Source: Streptomyces mobaraensis (GTDB lineage Bacteria; Actinomycetota; Actinomycetes; Streptomycetales; Streptomycetaceae). Taken from it: 64,000 bases of DNA. Each line of letters opens with the position of its first letter. Within the stretch, counting starts at the first letter, position 1. The stretch spans positions 5,270,001 to 5,334,000 of the forward strand of contig NZ_CP083590.1 in NCBI RefSeq assembly GCF_020099395.1, given 5' to 3'. This document shows, piece after piece, positions 53,575 through 62,752 of the stretch. The position numbers and the translations under genes are program-made. Below the pieces are notes generated by a model. The model worked only from the letters and a program-made list of their open reading frames with translations, did not search any database and was not told the origin of the DNA.

Positions 53575-54570
53575 ATGAAGGCCAAAACGGTGCTGTTCGA
53601 CGAGGTGGGCGCCCCTGAGGTGCTGCGGATCGAGGAAGTGGAGCTCGGCGCGCCGGGGCCGGGCGAGGTCCGCGTCCGGGTGGAGGCGGTGGGCCTCAAC
53701 CGGTCGGAGGCCCTGTTCCGGGCGGGGGCGTACTACTACGCGCCCGACCTGCCCGCGTCCCGCATCGGTGCCGAGGCGGCGGGCGTGATCGAGGAGGTGG
53801 GTCCGGAGGTCGAGGGGTTCGCCGCCGGCGACCCGGTGGCCGTGCTGGCGACGGCCATGGGCGCGATGTCCGCCTACGGCGTCTACGCGGAGCGCGTCAA
53901 CGTCCCGGCGAGCACGCTGTTCCGGCGGCCCCCGTCGGTGGACGCGGTCACCGGAGCCGCGACCTGGCTGTCGTACCTCACCGCGTACGGGGCCCTCGTG
54001 GAGATCGGCGGGCTGCGCCCGGGCGACACGGTGCTGATCACCGCCGCCTCCAGCAGCGTCGGCATCGCGGCGATCCAGGTGGCGAACCTCGTCGGGGCCG
54101 TCCCGATCGCCGTCACCCGCACCGCCGCCAAGAGGGAGCAGCTCCTCAAGGCCGGCGCCGCGCGGGTGATCACCCTGGACGAGGACGATCTCGTCGCGGT
54201 GATGGACGAGTTGACGGACGGCGCGGGCGCCCGCGTGGTCTTCGACGCGGTGGGCGGACCCGAACTCAGCCGCCTCGCCGGGATGGTGGCCCGGGACGGC
54301 ATGCTGATCGTCTACGGCTCGCTCGACGGACGCCCCACTCCACTGCCCCCGCACTGGCCGCTCGCCGTCTACGGCTTCGCCCTGCCCGCCGTCCTCGACC
54401 ACGACGACCGCCGGCGGCGCGCGACCGCCTTCATCGAGTCGGGTCTCCGCTCCGGAGCCCTCGCCCCGCTGATCGACCGCACCTTCCCCCTGGAGGCCAT
54501 CGCCGACGCCCACCGCCATATGGAGGGAAACGGACAGGTGGGCAAGATCGTGGTCACGGTGGGGCAGTAG
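53575..54570 (+). CDS. Zinc-independent MDR oxidoreductase (quinone-reductase-like)
   Basis: 331 aa from an ATG at 53575, with GAAGG upstream. GroES-like N-terminal half (EVRVRVEAVGLNRSEALFRA) and a Rossmann domain (VLITAASSSVGIAAIQVANL). Zinc ligands of true alcohol dehydrogenases are absent, so an NADPH-dependent quinone/enone reductase is likely. Probably controlled by the adjacent TetR. Confidence 0.92.
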   Translation: MKAKTVLFDEVGAPEVLRIEEVELGAPGPGEVRVRVEAVGLNRSEALFRAGAYYYAPDLPASRIGAEAAGVIEEVGPEVEGFAAGDPVAVLATAMGAMSAYGVYAERVNVPASTLFRRPPSVDAVTGAATWLSYLTAYGALVEIGGLRPGDTVLITAASSSVGIAAIQVANLVGAVPIAVTRTAAKREQLLKAGAARVITLDEDDLVAVMDELTDGAGARVVFDAVGGPELSRLAGMVARDGMLIVYGSLDGRPTPLPPHWPLAVYGFALPAVLDHDDRRRRATAFIESGLRSGALAPLIDRTFPLEAIADAHRHMEGNGQVGKIVVTVGQ

Positions 54571-54588
54571 GGCGGTGAGGGGGCCGGG

Positions 54589-55059
54589 TCACCGCAACAC
54601 GAGCTCTCCGAATCTGTACACCGCTTTGAACACAGGGGTCAGCATCCATGCGCAGGTCGCTCCGATGAGCAGTGTGGCGAGCCCGTACCGGAACGGGCGG
54701 GCGACCCAGTCGTGCTGGACGACGATGATGTTCTCCGGATCCTCCGGCTCGTAGATGACCTCCGTTTCGTCTCCCGGGGCCAGAGCGCACCTGTGCGGCG
54801 AACCGGTCGCCGATCTCGTCTCGACCGTGGTGTGCGGTGGGTCTTTGAGGGTGAACGACACGACGGGGTAGTGCTGGAGGTCCCCGTCGCCGTCCGTGGT
54901 GGTCCATATGCGGATCACCGTGCCTGTCACGCGGGGCCCGTGAGCACGCAGCCGGTAAACCTTCACGGTCTGGCAGGCAAGCCACCACGGTATGTAGAAG
55001 AGAAACCACACGGCCAAGAAGCACGCGCAGATGAGGAGTGGCGCCGCCCAGAGCGTCAT
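54589..55059 (-). CDS. DUF3592-like membrane protein
   Basis: 156 aa. Two membrane helices (LLICACFLAVWFLFYIPWWL and GLATLLIGATCAWMLTPVFK) flank a beta domain (GTVIRIWTTTDG, YPVVSFTLKDP). Arrangement and length fit DUF3592. Function unknown; convergent with the oxidoreductase gene. Confidence 0.8.
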   Translation of the reverse strand: MTLWAAPLLICACFLAVWFLFYIPWWLACQTVKVYRLRAHGPRVTGTVIRIWTTTDGDGDLQHYPVVSFTLKDPPHTTVETRSATGSPHRCALAPGDETEVIYEPEDPENIIVVQHDWVARPFRYGLATLLIGATCAWMLTPVFKAVYRFGELVLR

Positions 55060-55208
55060 GCCCGGATGCTATCGGCGCCTGTGAGGCGCGTTCCGGTCTG
55101 CTGAGAGGCCGGAGCGGTATGCGAGCCGGGCAGGTGCAGAAAACTGCACCTCCGAGGCGTAGTCGGCCGGATTACGGGAAGCGTGCGCCGCTTCGTAGCG
55201 TCGACGGC

Positions 55209-56147
55209 ATGACGATTTCGACGGGGGGAACGCCCCTTCTCAGGCGTGCGCGGAAGGTGTCGTCGGTGAGCCGGCGACGGGGCCTGTGGCTCTATCTCGG
55301 GGTGGCATACGCCGGCATGTGGCTGGCGATGCTGCCGCTGCTGGTGAGCGGGTACCGGCGGGGTGACGCCCGCGAGGGGACGGGCGCGCTGGCGGAAGTG
55401 TGCATCGCCTTCGCGATGTTCGCGCCCGCGCTCGGCGCGGTCGTCGCCGTGCGGTACGTACGCGGGGGAGGGCGTCTGCGGGAGGCGTTGGCCCTGCGGT
55501 GGCCGAGGCCGTGGGGGCGGGCGGTGCGGGAGTGCCTGACGGCCGTCGCCGTGCCGGCGGGGCTCACCGTGGCGGCCCTGACCCTCGGGGCCCTCGTCGG
55601 GCGGTATCCCGTCGTTCCCGTCGGCGAGTTGGACGCCGCGAGCGTGACCGGCCGGCTGGCCGGCGGACTGGTGGGGATGGTGGTGTCGCTGCCGCTGTTC
55701 TTCGGCGAGGAACTGGGCTGGCAGGGCTACCTGTTCCCCCGCCTGCTGCGGGACGGCCACCGGACCCGCCCGCTCCGGGCGTACCTGCTGACCGGCGCCG
55801 CCTTCGCCCTGTGGCACCTGCCCACACTGATCATGGGCGGCCAGTACCCCGGCCGGCCCTGGTACGTGTCCGTGCCCGCGATGGTGGTGAGCTGCACGCT
55901 GGTCCTGCCGGTCTTCACCTGGCTGCGGCTGCGCTCCGGCTCGGTGGTGCCCGCCGTCGTCGCCCACGCCTTCGTCAGCTCCCTGAGCGTGGGCATGGTC
56001 AAGGAGTTCGCCGACCCGGACGCCGCCCTCGATCCGCTCCACATGGGGCTCACCGGGTGGCCCGGCTGGATCGTCATGGCCGCGTTCGTCGCCTTCCTGG
56101 CCCGGACGGGGCGGCTCCGGCCGACGGACGGTCACGATCGGCTCTGA
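55209..56147 (+). CDS. CPBP-family intramembrane metalloprotease
   Basis: 312 aa from an ATG at 55209. About eight membrane helices. Motif 1 is FFGEELGWQGYLFPRL (the EExxxR motif altered to EELGWQGY), motif 2 FALWHLPTL, motif 3 VVAHAFVSS. Such proteins process membrane substrates or prenylated peptides. The substrate is unknown. Confidence 0.9.
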   Translation: MTISTGGTPLLRRARKVSSVSRRRGLWLYLGVAYAGMWLAMLPLLVSGYRRGDAREGTGALAEVCIAFAMFAPALGAVVAVRYVRGGGRLREALALRWPRPWGRAVRECLTAVAVPAGLTVAALTLGALVGRYPVVPVGELDAASVTGRLAGGLVGMVVSLPLFFGEELGWQGYLFPRLLRDGHRTRPLRAYLLTGAAFALWHLPTLIMGGQYPGRPWYVSVPAMVVSCTLVLPVFTWLRLRSGSVVPAVVAHAFVSSLSVGMVKEFADPDAALDPLHMGLTGWPGWIVMAAFVAFLARTGRLRPTDGHDRL

Positions 56148-56312
56148 TCGGGCCGGTCGGCTCTGATCGGCTCTGATCGGGGCCGGTAGGGGCCGGTCGG
56201 TCGGCGGCGCGTTTCGCGTCGAACCGCGGCCGGGCGGCCGCCACCGCCCGCCGAAGAAACCACCGGCCGGGTAACGGAGTCCGGAACCCGGCCGCTCGGA
56301 CGGAGGAGAACC

Positions 56313-56623
56313 ATGCCCGCGTACGTGATCGTCGAGGCCGACGTGCTGGACGCCGAGGCCGCCGGCAGGTACCACCAGGCGGGGAGCCGTCCATCCGTGC
56401 CCACGGCGGCCGTTACCTCGTGAAAGGCGGGACGCCCGAGGCCGTCGAGGGGGACTGGCCGTCGTCCCGCCTGATCGTCATCGAGTTTCCGGACATGGAA
56501 CGGATCAGACGGTGGTACGCCTCGCCCGAGTACACCCGGGCGCGGGAGATCCGGCGGACGGCGGTGCGGCTGCGGATGGTCTTCGCCGAGGGCGCCGAGG
56601 GCGCCGCGGACGCCACCGGGTAG
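56313..56623 (+). pseudogene. DUF1330 protein with a one-base frameshift
   Basis: The ATG at 56313 follows GGAGGAG. It reads MPAYVIVEADVLDAEAAGRY, then shifts frame at a G-run near 56382-56386; the expected C-terminal half (SIRAHGGRYLVKGGTPEAVE) continues in the next frame to 56623. The interval is 311 bases, one short of 312. Either a real lesion or a homopolymer sequencing error. Confidence 0.85.
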
Positions 56624-56797
56624 GGGCGGGAGCCGTGGGTCCACCGGCCGGCCCGGGGCGAATGGTCCGTGTCGGACGGCCCGCGGCGAGCGGTCCGCGT
56701 CGGCCGTCCGGTGCCGAACGGCTCGCGCTGAACCGTCCTCGTCGAACCGCCCCCGTCGAGCGCTCGCGCCGAACCGCCCGCGCCCGGACGGCCCGCG

Positions 56798-57718
56798 TCA
56801 GGCGATGCGCGCCGCCGTGCCCGACACCCGGACGCGGGAGTCGCCCGGCCGGAGGGTGACCTCCAGGAGGCCGGGGCGGCCGAGGTCGGCGCCCTGGTGG
56901 AGGGTGAGCGTCGCGTCGTCGCCGACGAGTCCGCGTTCCCGCAGGTACGCGCCGAGGGCGGCGGCCGCCGCGCCCGTCGCGGGGTCCTCGACCACGCCGC
57001 CGACGGGGAACGGGTCGCGGACGTGGAACACGGACTCGTCCTCCCGCCACACCAGTTGCACCGTCGTGAGGCCCAGCTTCCGCATCAGGGCGGTCAGCCG
57101 GTCGAAGTCGTAGTCCAGGGCGGCGAGCCGCTCCCGGGTGGCCGCGCCGAGGACGAGGTGGCGGGCGCCCGCGTAGGCGATGCGCGGCGGGAAGGCCGGG
57201 TCGAGGTCGGCGGCGGGCCAGTCCAGGGCGGCCAGCGCTTCGGCGACGTCTTCCGGAGCGGCGTCCTCCGTGTGCGGCTCGACGGAGGTCAACGTGGCGC
57301 GCAGGACGCCGTCGTGCTCCGCGACGGAGACCGGGACCGTCCCCGCCGGGGTGACGAAGACGAACTCCCCGGGGCCGCGCCGCTCGGCCAGGGCCACGGC
57401 GGTGGCGACGGTGGCGTGGCCGCAGAAGGAGACCTCGGCCAGCGGGCTGAAGAAGCGGAGGGTGAACGACCGGTCCGGCTCGGCGGCGCCCTCGGGCGGC
57501 GCGGTGAGGAATGCGGTCTCGCTGTAACCGACTTCGGCGGCGATCCGCAGCAGGTCCGCGTCGTCGAGCCCGGCCGCGTCCAGGACGACGCCGGCGGGGT
57601 TGCCGCCCGCCGGGTCGGCGGAGAAGGCGGTGTAGCGCAGGACCTCGGGTGTGCCGGGGGCTGCGGGGGTGGCGGGTGCGGCGGAGGCGGCGGTGCCGTC
57701 GGTGATCGTCATGGCCAC
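56798..57718 (-). CDS. PhzF-family isomerase/epimerase
   Basis: 306 aa. The family motifs are visible: GYSETAFL with the catalytic Glu, FSPLAEVSFCGHATVATAVA and VEDPATGAAAAALGAYLRE. PhzF enzymes shift a double bond in phenazine precursors; most homologues have unknown substrates. Starts at 57718 and 57712 are both possible. Confidence 0.92.
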   Translation of the reverse strand: MAMTITDGTAASAAPATPAAPGTPEVLRYTAFSADPAGGNPAGVVLDAAGLDDADLLRIAAEVGYSETAFLTAPPEGAAEPDRSFTLRFFSPLAEVSFCGHATVATAVALAERRGPGEFVFVTPAGTVPVSVAEHDGVLRATLTSVEPHTEDAAPEDVAEALAALDWPAADLDPAFPPRIAYAGARHLVLGAATRERLAALDYDFDRLTALMRKLGLTTVQLVWREDESVFHVRDPFPVGGVVEDPATGAAAAALGAYLRERGLVGDDATLTLHQGADLGRPGLLEVTLRPGDSRVRVSGTAARIA

Positions 57719-57800
57719 CCCAACCGAGCGGAGGCGGGCGGTTATTCCGGTCCTGTTGGGTTCGGTTCGTTACGCCGTTCCCGTATATGGAACCGCGCTG

Positions 57801-57843
57801 TACCCGTACCCGTACGCGTGCTTGTACCCGTACCCGTACCCGA
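57801..57843. repeat. TACCCG hexamer repeats
   Basis: Runs of TACCCG at 57801-57815 and 57825-57843 in the upstream region of the PhzF gene. A related TACCCGGACCCG run occurs inside the EcfT tail at about 1878-1910. Confidence 0.8.
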
Positions 57844-57901
57844 GGCCCCGCCCGGCCGGCCGCCGGAACAGGGCCTCGGAAGGAATGCCGTGCGCGTCGC
57901 C

Positions 57902-58336
57902 TCAGCGCACAGTGACGTAGATCGGCTCGGAGACCGCGCCGCCGCCCGTCACCCGCAGGGCGTTCTTGCCCTTGATGCCGAGCTTGACGCGCATGGAGTA
58001 GGCCGAGTTCTTGTTGACGGCGACCTTCGCGGGCAGGGAGACCCACTTGGCGCCCTGCTGCTGCTGGAGGACGACCGTGGTGCCCGCCTTGATGCCGGTG
58101 GCCTTGCCACTGACGCGGAACTCCTGCCAGGCGCCGATCGTGGCGACGCTCGCCTGGGCGGTGAGCGCGGGCTTGGCCGCCGGGGTGGCCGGAGTGGCCG
58201 GGGCGGCCGTGGCGACGGACGCGACGGGGGCGGCCGCGGGTGCGGGCACCGGAGCGGCGAAGGCGGTGGCAGCGCCTCCGGCGGCGAGGCCGGCGGCGAG
58301 GGCACCGGCTATGGCGAAGCGGTAGGCACGGTTCAT
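57902..58336 (-). CDS. Secreted protein with an Ala/Pro linker and a beta domain
   Basis: 144 aa from an ATG at 58336, with GGGAGGAAT upstream. Signal peptide ends ATAFAAPVP. An Ala/Pro/Thr linker leads to a beta-rich Ig-like domain (FRVSGKATGIKAGTTVVLQQ, YSMRVKLGIKGKNAL). Probably an exported surface or binding protein; function unknown. Confidence 0.8.
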   Translation of the reverse strand: MNRAYRFAIAGALAAGLAAGGAATAFAAPVPAPAAAPVASVATAAPATPATPAAKPALTAQASVATIGAWQEFRVSGKATGIKAGTTVVLQQQQGAKWVSLPAKVAVNKNSAYSMRVKLGIKGKNALRVTGGGAVSEPIYVTVR

Positions 58337-58575
58337 GACGTATTCCTCCCTGATGGACCCGTTGGGTCTCGATGACCCGATGGCGGGGCTTCACTGGGGA
58401 ATACGGGAAAAGCGCGATGTCGGTTGCACAGGGCATCGAACTCTTTTCCGAAGTGTGCGACGGAAGTGCCCTCAGGGGTCAAAACGCGCCAAACTCAGCC
58501 CCCGCCCCCGTCGCGTACCGCCAGTACCACCTGTCCCACTCGTACCACCTGTACGGCCCTGCATTGCCGACGCCG

Positions 58576-59217
58576 TCACGAAGAGAACGTGAAGTTCGAG
58601 TGGTTCGTGGCGAGTTGGGTGCCGTCCGGCCCGTAGGCCGTCACCTGGAGCTGCCAGTGCACGGCGGGGTTGATGACGACGAAGGTCGGGTGCCAGTTGG
58701 TGATGTCCCAGCTGAGGACCGGCGACCGGATGGTGCTGTCGAGGCTCAGGGACTGTTTGGTCAGGTCGTTGTACGTGTGCCACCTGATGGAGACGATCTT
58801 GCCCTTCAGCCCGTTGAACGTGATGTTCGCCTGCACCTTGGTGAGGCCGACGCCGGCCGGCCCCTGGGAGAGGACGCTGGTGACACTGGCCGAGACCCGT
58901 AGGGTCGCCGGCGCCGTCGTGTACGGCGGCGGGACGGGCTGGGGCAGGGTGGCCGTCGGGCCGGAGGCCGGGGGCGTCCAGGGGGTGCTGCTCGTCGGAC
59001 CGCCGGTCGGGCCGGTCGTGGGGCCGGTGGTCGGGCCGCCGGTCGGCGGGGGCGTCGGCGGGTCCGCCTTGTCGTTCGAGGAGTGCCCCTGGAGCAGGAT
59101 GGGCAGGAGCGACCCGAGCACGATGGCCAGCCCGCCGGTGACCCAGTAGGCCCAGACGCGGCGCCACAGCGGGGTCCCCGGTGGATCGGGCAGGTGTGGT
59201 GGATCTCCGGCGCTCAT
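58576..59217 (-). CDS. Membrane-anchored protein with a Pro/Thr linker and a beta domain
   Basis: 213 aa. One N-terminal membrane helix (VTGGLAIVLGSLLPILL), then a Pro/Thr/Gly-rich linker (about 50 residues), then an outer beta domain (LRVSASVTSVLSQGPAG, ITFNGLKGKIVSIRWHTYN). Likely faces outside the cell. Function unknown. Confidence 0.75.
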   Translation of the reverse strand: MSAGDPPHLPDPPGTPLWRRVWAYWVTGGLAIVLGSLLPILLQGHSSNDKADPPTPPPTGGPTTGPTTGPTGGPTSSTPWTPPASGPTATLPQPVPPPYTTAPATLRVSASVTSVLSQGPAGVGLTKVQANITFNGLKGKIVSIRWHTYNDLTKQSLSLDSTIRSPVLSWDITNWHPTFVVINPAVHWQLQVTAYGPDGTQLATNHSNFTFSS

Positions 59218-59523
59218 GTCCGTCCCCCTCGGTATGGCCCCGGCGAGTGCCTGCGTGCCTCATGCCCCCGTACGCGCCTGTACGCCTGGGTACCGGTACG
59301 CCTGCATACCCGCATGCCTGCGTGCCCGGTGCCCGCGCGCCCGCATGAAGCCTGCCTTTGGGCCGAGCGTGACGGGACGCTACTCCCGGAATCAGCCATT
59401 CAGGGAGGCGTATGAGGCGCAGGGGCAGGCGCGCTCCCCGCGGCGTGCGCCCTTGTAAGGGACGGGTTCGGGATGCGTCCATGACACGATGGACGGATAC
59501 CTGTACGAGCCATGGAGTAACGC
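59218..59523. other. Intergenic stretch before the Bcr/CflA gene
   Basis: No gene found. It contains GCCTG/GTACGCCTG-rich sequence and, close to the transporter gene, the palindrome listed separately. Confidence 0.5.
59476..59495. promoter_or_regulatory. Candidate operator before the Bcr/CflA transporter
   Basis: CGTCCAT-GACACG-ATGGACG, perfect 7-bp arms, 28 bp before the start codon. Confidence 0.65.
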
Positions 59524-60903
59524 ATGAAGGAGCCCGCACCCGCGGCGGTCGACACGCCCGGGGACACCGCGTCCGACCAGCACATATCCTCCTCGGCCGG
59601 GACGTCGCCCGGCCGCCGGAACCGGCTGTTCGTCACCCTCGCCCTGGGCGGGCTCACGGCCGTGGCCCCGCTGTCCATGGACATGTACCTCCCGGCACTC
59701 CCTGAGGTGACGGATTCCCTGAGAAGTCCCGCGGCCACCGTGCAGCTCACCCTCACCGGCTGCCTCATGGGCATGGCGCTGGGGCAGCTCGTCGTCGGCC
59801 CGATGAGCGACAAGTGGGGCCGCCGCCGGCCGCTGCTCGTCGGCATGGCGCTCTACGTCGTCGCCACCGTCCTCTGCGCGGTCGCCCCCAACGCGGCCCT
59901 GCTCATCGCGTTCCGCCTGGTCCAGGGCCTGGCCGGCGCCGCGGGCATCGTGATCGCGCGCGCCGTGGTGCGCGACCTGTACGACGGCGTGGCCATGGCC
60001 CGTTTCTTCTCCACCCTGATGCTGATCTCGGGCGTGGCCCCGGTCGTCGCGCCGCTCATCGGCGGCCAGTTGCTGCGCTTCACGGACTGGCGCGGCGTCT
60101 TCGCCGTGCTCACCGCCGTCGGTCTCGCCCTGACGTTCCTCGTGTACCGCTACCTCGACGAGACCCTGCCGCCCGGCCGCCGGCAGTCCGGCGGCCTCGG
60201 CGAGACGCTGCGCGCGATGCGCGGCCTGCTCGCCGACCGCGCCTTCACCGGCTACATGCTCTCCGGCGGCTTCGCCTTCGCCGCCCTCTTCTCCTACATC
60301 TCGGCGTCGCCGTTCGTCGTCCAGGACATCTACGGCGCCTCGCCGCAGACGTTCAGCCTGCTGTTCGGCCTCAACTCGGTCGGCCTCGTCCTCGTCGGCC
60401 AGATCAACGGCAAGGTGCTGGTCGGCCGCGTCAGCCTGGACAAGGCCCTCGGCTGGGGCCTCGCCGTGATCACCCTGGCCGCGGCGGCCCTGCTGGTGCT
60501 GACGACGGGCGTCCTCGGCGAGCCGGGCCTGGCCCCGGTCGCCGCCGGCCTGTTCGTCCTGATGGCCGCCATGGGTCTGGCCATGCCCAACACCAACGCC
60601 CAGGCCCTGATGCGCTCCGGCAACGCGGCCGGCTCCGCCTCCGCCCTGCTGGGCACCTCCACCTACCTGCTCGGCGCCATCGCCTCCCCGCTCGTCGGCA
60701 TCGCGGGCGAGCACACGGCCGTCCCCATGGCCACCGTCCAGCTCGGCTGCGCGGTGGCGGCGGTGCTCAGCTTCGTCCTGCTGTGCGGGCGGCGCGGCGG
60801 CGCGGGGTCGTCGGATTCATCGGATTCGTCGGCCTCGGCGGGTGAGAGCCCCGAGAGCCGCACGCGCGTGACGGGCGCGGAGGCCGCGGAGGCCGCGGAG
60901 TAG
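59524..60903 (+). CDS. Bcr/CflA-type multidrug efflux MFS transporter
   Basis: 459 aa from an ATG at 59524, with GGAG upstream. Twelve membrane helices. The family signature is APLSMDMYLPALP in helix 1, with MSDKWGRRRPLL in the first cytoplasmic loop and VARFFSTLMLISGVAPVVAPLI-like helices near 150. A Ser/Glu/Ala tail ends the protein. It exports small hydrophobic drugs by proton antiport. Confidence 0.94.
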   Translation: MKEPAPAAVDTPGDTASDQHISSSAGTSPGRRNRLFVTLALGGLTAVAPLSMDMYLPALPEVTDSLRSPAATVQLTLTGCLMGMALGQLVVGPMSDKWGRRRPLLVGMALYVVATVLCAVAPNAALLIAFRLVQGLAGAAGIVIARAVVRDLYDGVAMARFFSTLMLISGVAPVVAPLIGGQLLRFTDWRGVFAVLTAVGLALTFLVYRYLDETLPPGRRQSGGLGETLRAMRGLLADRAFTGYMLSGGFAFAALFSYISASPFVVQDIYGASPQTFSLLFGLNSVGLVLVGQINGKVLVGRVSLDKALGWGLAVITLAAAALLVLTTGVLGEPGLAPVAAGLFVLMAAMGLAMPNTNAQALMRSGNAAGSASALLGTSTYLLGAIASPLVGIAGEHTAVPMATVQLGCAVAAVLSFVLLCGRRGGAGSSDSSDSSASAGESPESRTRVTGAEAAEAAE

Positions 60904-61055
60904 CCCGGCCCGCGCGGGCCGGCCGTGCGGTACGCCGGGGGCGACGGGTTCGTCGCGGCGCGCCCGGGGGACGTCCGCGGTGCCGGCGCGTCCGCGGGCG
61001 GCGCACTGCGCGGGCGCAGGGGGGTACAGGAGCCGTGCCGGTACGCACGATCGCG

Positions 61056-61103
61056 GCAGCCCCGCAGCCCCGCAGCCCCGCAGCCCCGCAGCCCCGCAGC
61101 CCC
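61056..61103. repeat. 8-bp tandem repeat, six copies
   Basis: Six perfect copies of GCAGCCCC. Confidence 0.95.
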
Positions 61104-61160
61104 GCAGGACGGCGGACGGCTGCTCTCTCCTCCTCCGCCACGTATGCAGCGGTCGGCTCC

Positions 61161-61196
61161 GCACGGCGGGCACGGCGGGCACGGCGGGCACGGCGG
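61161..61196. repeat. 9-bp tandem repeat, four copies
   Basis: Four perfect copies of GCACGGCGG. Confidence 0.95.
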
Positions 61197-61497
61197 CGAT
61201 GCCGGCAGCGGGACGTGCCGGCCCCGCCTCAGGCGCCGACACTCGGCCGGCGCCCGATCCGGAGAGCGGCCAGGACCGGTCCGATCGGACGACGGACACC
61301 CGGCGCGCGCCCGCGACCCGGCCGCGCTCACGCCGGGCGCCGCGCCGCCCGCGTGACGCCCGCCCGCGCCGCGCCCGCCGCGTGGCCCGACAGGCCGTGC
61401 CGTCGCGCGGCGGCCCGCGCTCGTCACGCCGCCCGCTGAACGGGCAAGCGGCGGCCACTCCGGCCCCACCCCGACCCCACCCCGTAAAATCCACCCA

Positions 61498-62535
61498 ATG
61501 CACGCCCCCGAGAACACGCCGCCGACCGGCGAGAACCTCCGCGCCGCGCTCGCCGGACTGCTCGACGGTCTGCCGCCCCGGCAGGCCGCCCGGGCCGTCG
61601 AGCGGCTGATCGCCAACTACCGGGGGCGGACCCCGACCGACGCGCCGGTCCTGCGCGACCGTTCCGACGTCGCCGCCTACGCCGCCTACCGCATGCCCGC
61701 GACCTTCGAGGCCGTCCGGCACGCGCTGGAGGCGTTCCGGGACCGGCTGCCCGACTGGTCGCCCGGCACGCACGTGGACCTCGGCGGCGGTACGGGCGCG
61801 GCGACCTGGGCCGTCGCGGCGGCCTGGCCGGAGGGCGAGCGGACGACGACCGTCCTGGACTGGGCGGAACCCGCCCTCGCCCTCGGCGCCGAACTCGCCG
61901 GCGCCGCCGCCTCGCCCGCGCTGCGCGCCGCGCGCTGGCAGCGGCAGGTCATCGGCGGCGGCCCGGCCGTCCCCGAGGGCACCGACCTCGTCACCGTCTC
62001 CTACGTCCTCGGCGAACTCACCGACGACGCCCGGCGGTCCGTCGTCGACCAAGCCGCCCGCGCCCGCGCCGCCGTGATCGTCGAACCGGGCACCCCCGAG
62101 GGCTACCGCCGGGTGATCGAGGCCCGCGACCGGCTGATCGCGGCGGGTTTCGAGGTCGTCGCCCCCTGCCCGCACAGCGCCGCCTGCCCGATAGAGCCGG
62201 GCACGGACTGGTGCCACTTCTCCGCCCGCGTCAGCCGCTCCTCCCTGCACCGGCAGGTCAAGGGCGGCTCGCTGGCGTACGAGGACGAGAAGTTCTCGTA
62301 CGTGGCCGCTGTGCGGACCGGCGACGGCACGGACGACCCGAGCGGCCTCCCCGCCGCCCGCGCCCGCGTCGTACGCCGCCCGCAGATCCGCAAGGGCCAG
62401 GTGCTCCTGGAACTGTGCACCCGTGACGAGGGGCTGCGCCGCGAGACGGTCACCAAGCGCCACGGCGGCCTCTACCGCGCCGCGCGGGACGCGGACTGGG
62501 GCGACGCGTGGCCGCCGGAGGACGGCGAGGGCTGA
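61498..62535 (+). CDS. Rsm22/METTL17-like ribosomal small-subunit methyltransferase family protein
   Basis: 345 aa from an ATG at 61498. SAM-binding motif HVDLGGGTGAATWAV, a DxVTVSYVLGEL block, and four cysteines in APCPHSAACPIEPGTDWCHF that in METTL17/Rsm22 bind an iron-sulfur cluster or zinc. Probably methylates or checks small-subunit rRNA assembly. Confidence 0.9.
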   Translation: MHAPENTPPTGENLRAALAGLLDGLPPRQAARAVERLIANYRGRTPTDAPVLRDRSDVAAYAAYRMPATFEAVRHALEAFRDRLPDWSPGTHVDLGGGTGAATWAVAAAWPEGERTTTVLDWAEPALALGAELAGAAASPALRAARWQRQVIGGGPAVPEGTDLVTVSYVLGELTDDARRSVVDQAARARAAVIVEPGTPEGYRRVIEARDRLIAAGFEVVAPCPHSAACPIEPGTDWCHFSARVSRSSLHRQVKGGSLAYEDEKFSYVAAVRTGDGTDDPSGLPAARARVVRRPQIRKGQVLLELCTRDEGLRRETVTKRHGGLYRAARDADWGDAWPPEDGEG

Positions 62536-62752
62536 CGCCCCACGCTCCACGCCTCACGCCGCGCACCCCACGCCCCCCCGGTCGTCGGCGCCCGCCCGGC
62601 GCTCCGGGCGGCCGGCGCGTCCGGATGGTCCGCGCGCCCGGCGGCCCCGTGCCCGTACCCCCACCGGACGGCTGCCCCGGCCGGTGCCCGGCCCGCCCGC
62701 TGCGGCCGGGCGTCCCGGATAGTCCGGCAGCACGGGCCAACGCGTCAACCCG

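Larger units (their letters stand above)
60904..61497. other. 594-bp intergenic stretch with tandem repeats
   Basis: No gene is convincing. The tandem repeats at 61056-61103 and 61161-61196 create open frames by composition. Confidence 0.55.

Noticed and set aside
61056..61196. CRISPR-like repeat array
   Set aside because: The units are 8-9 bp without unique spacers, and no cas gene is present; these are microsatellites.
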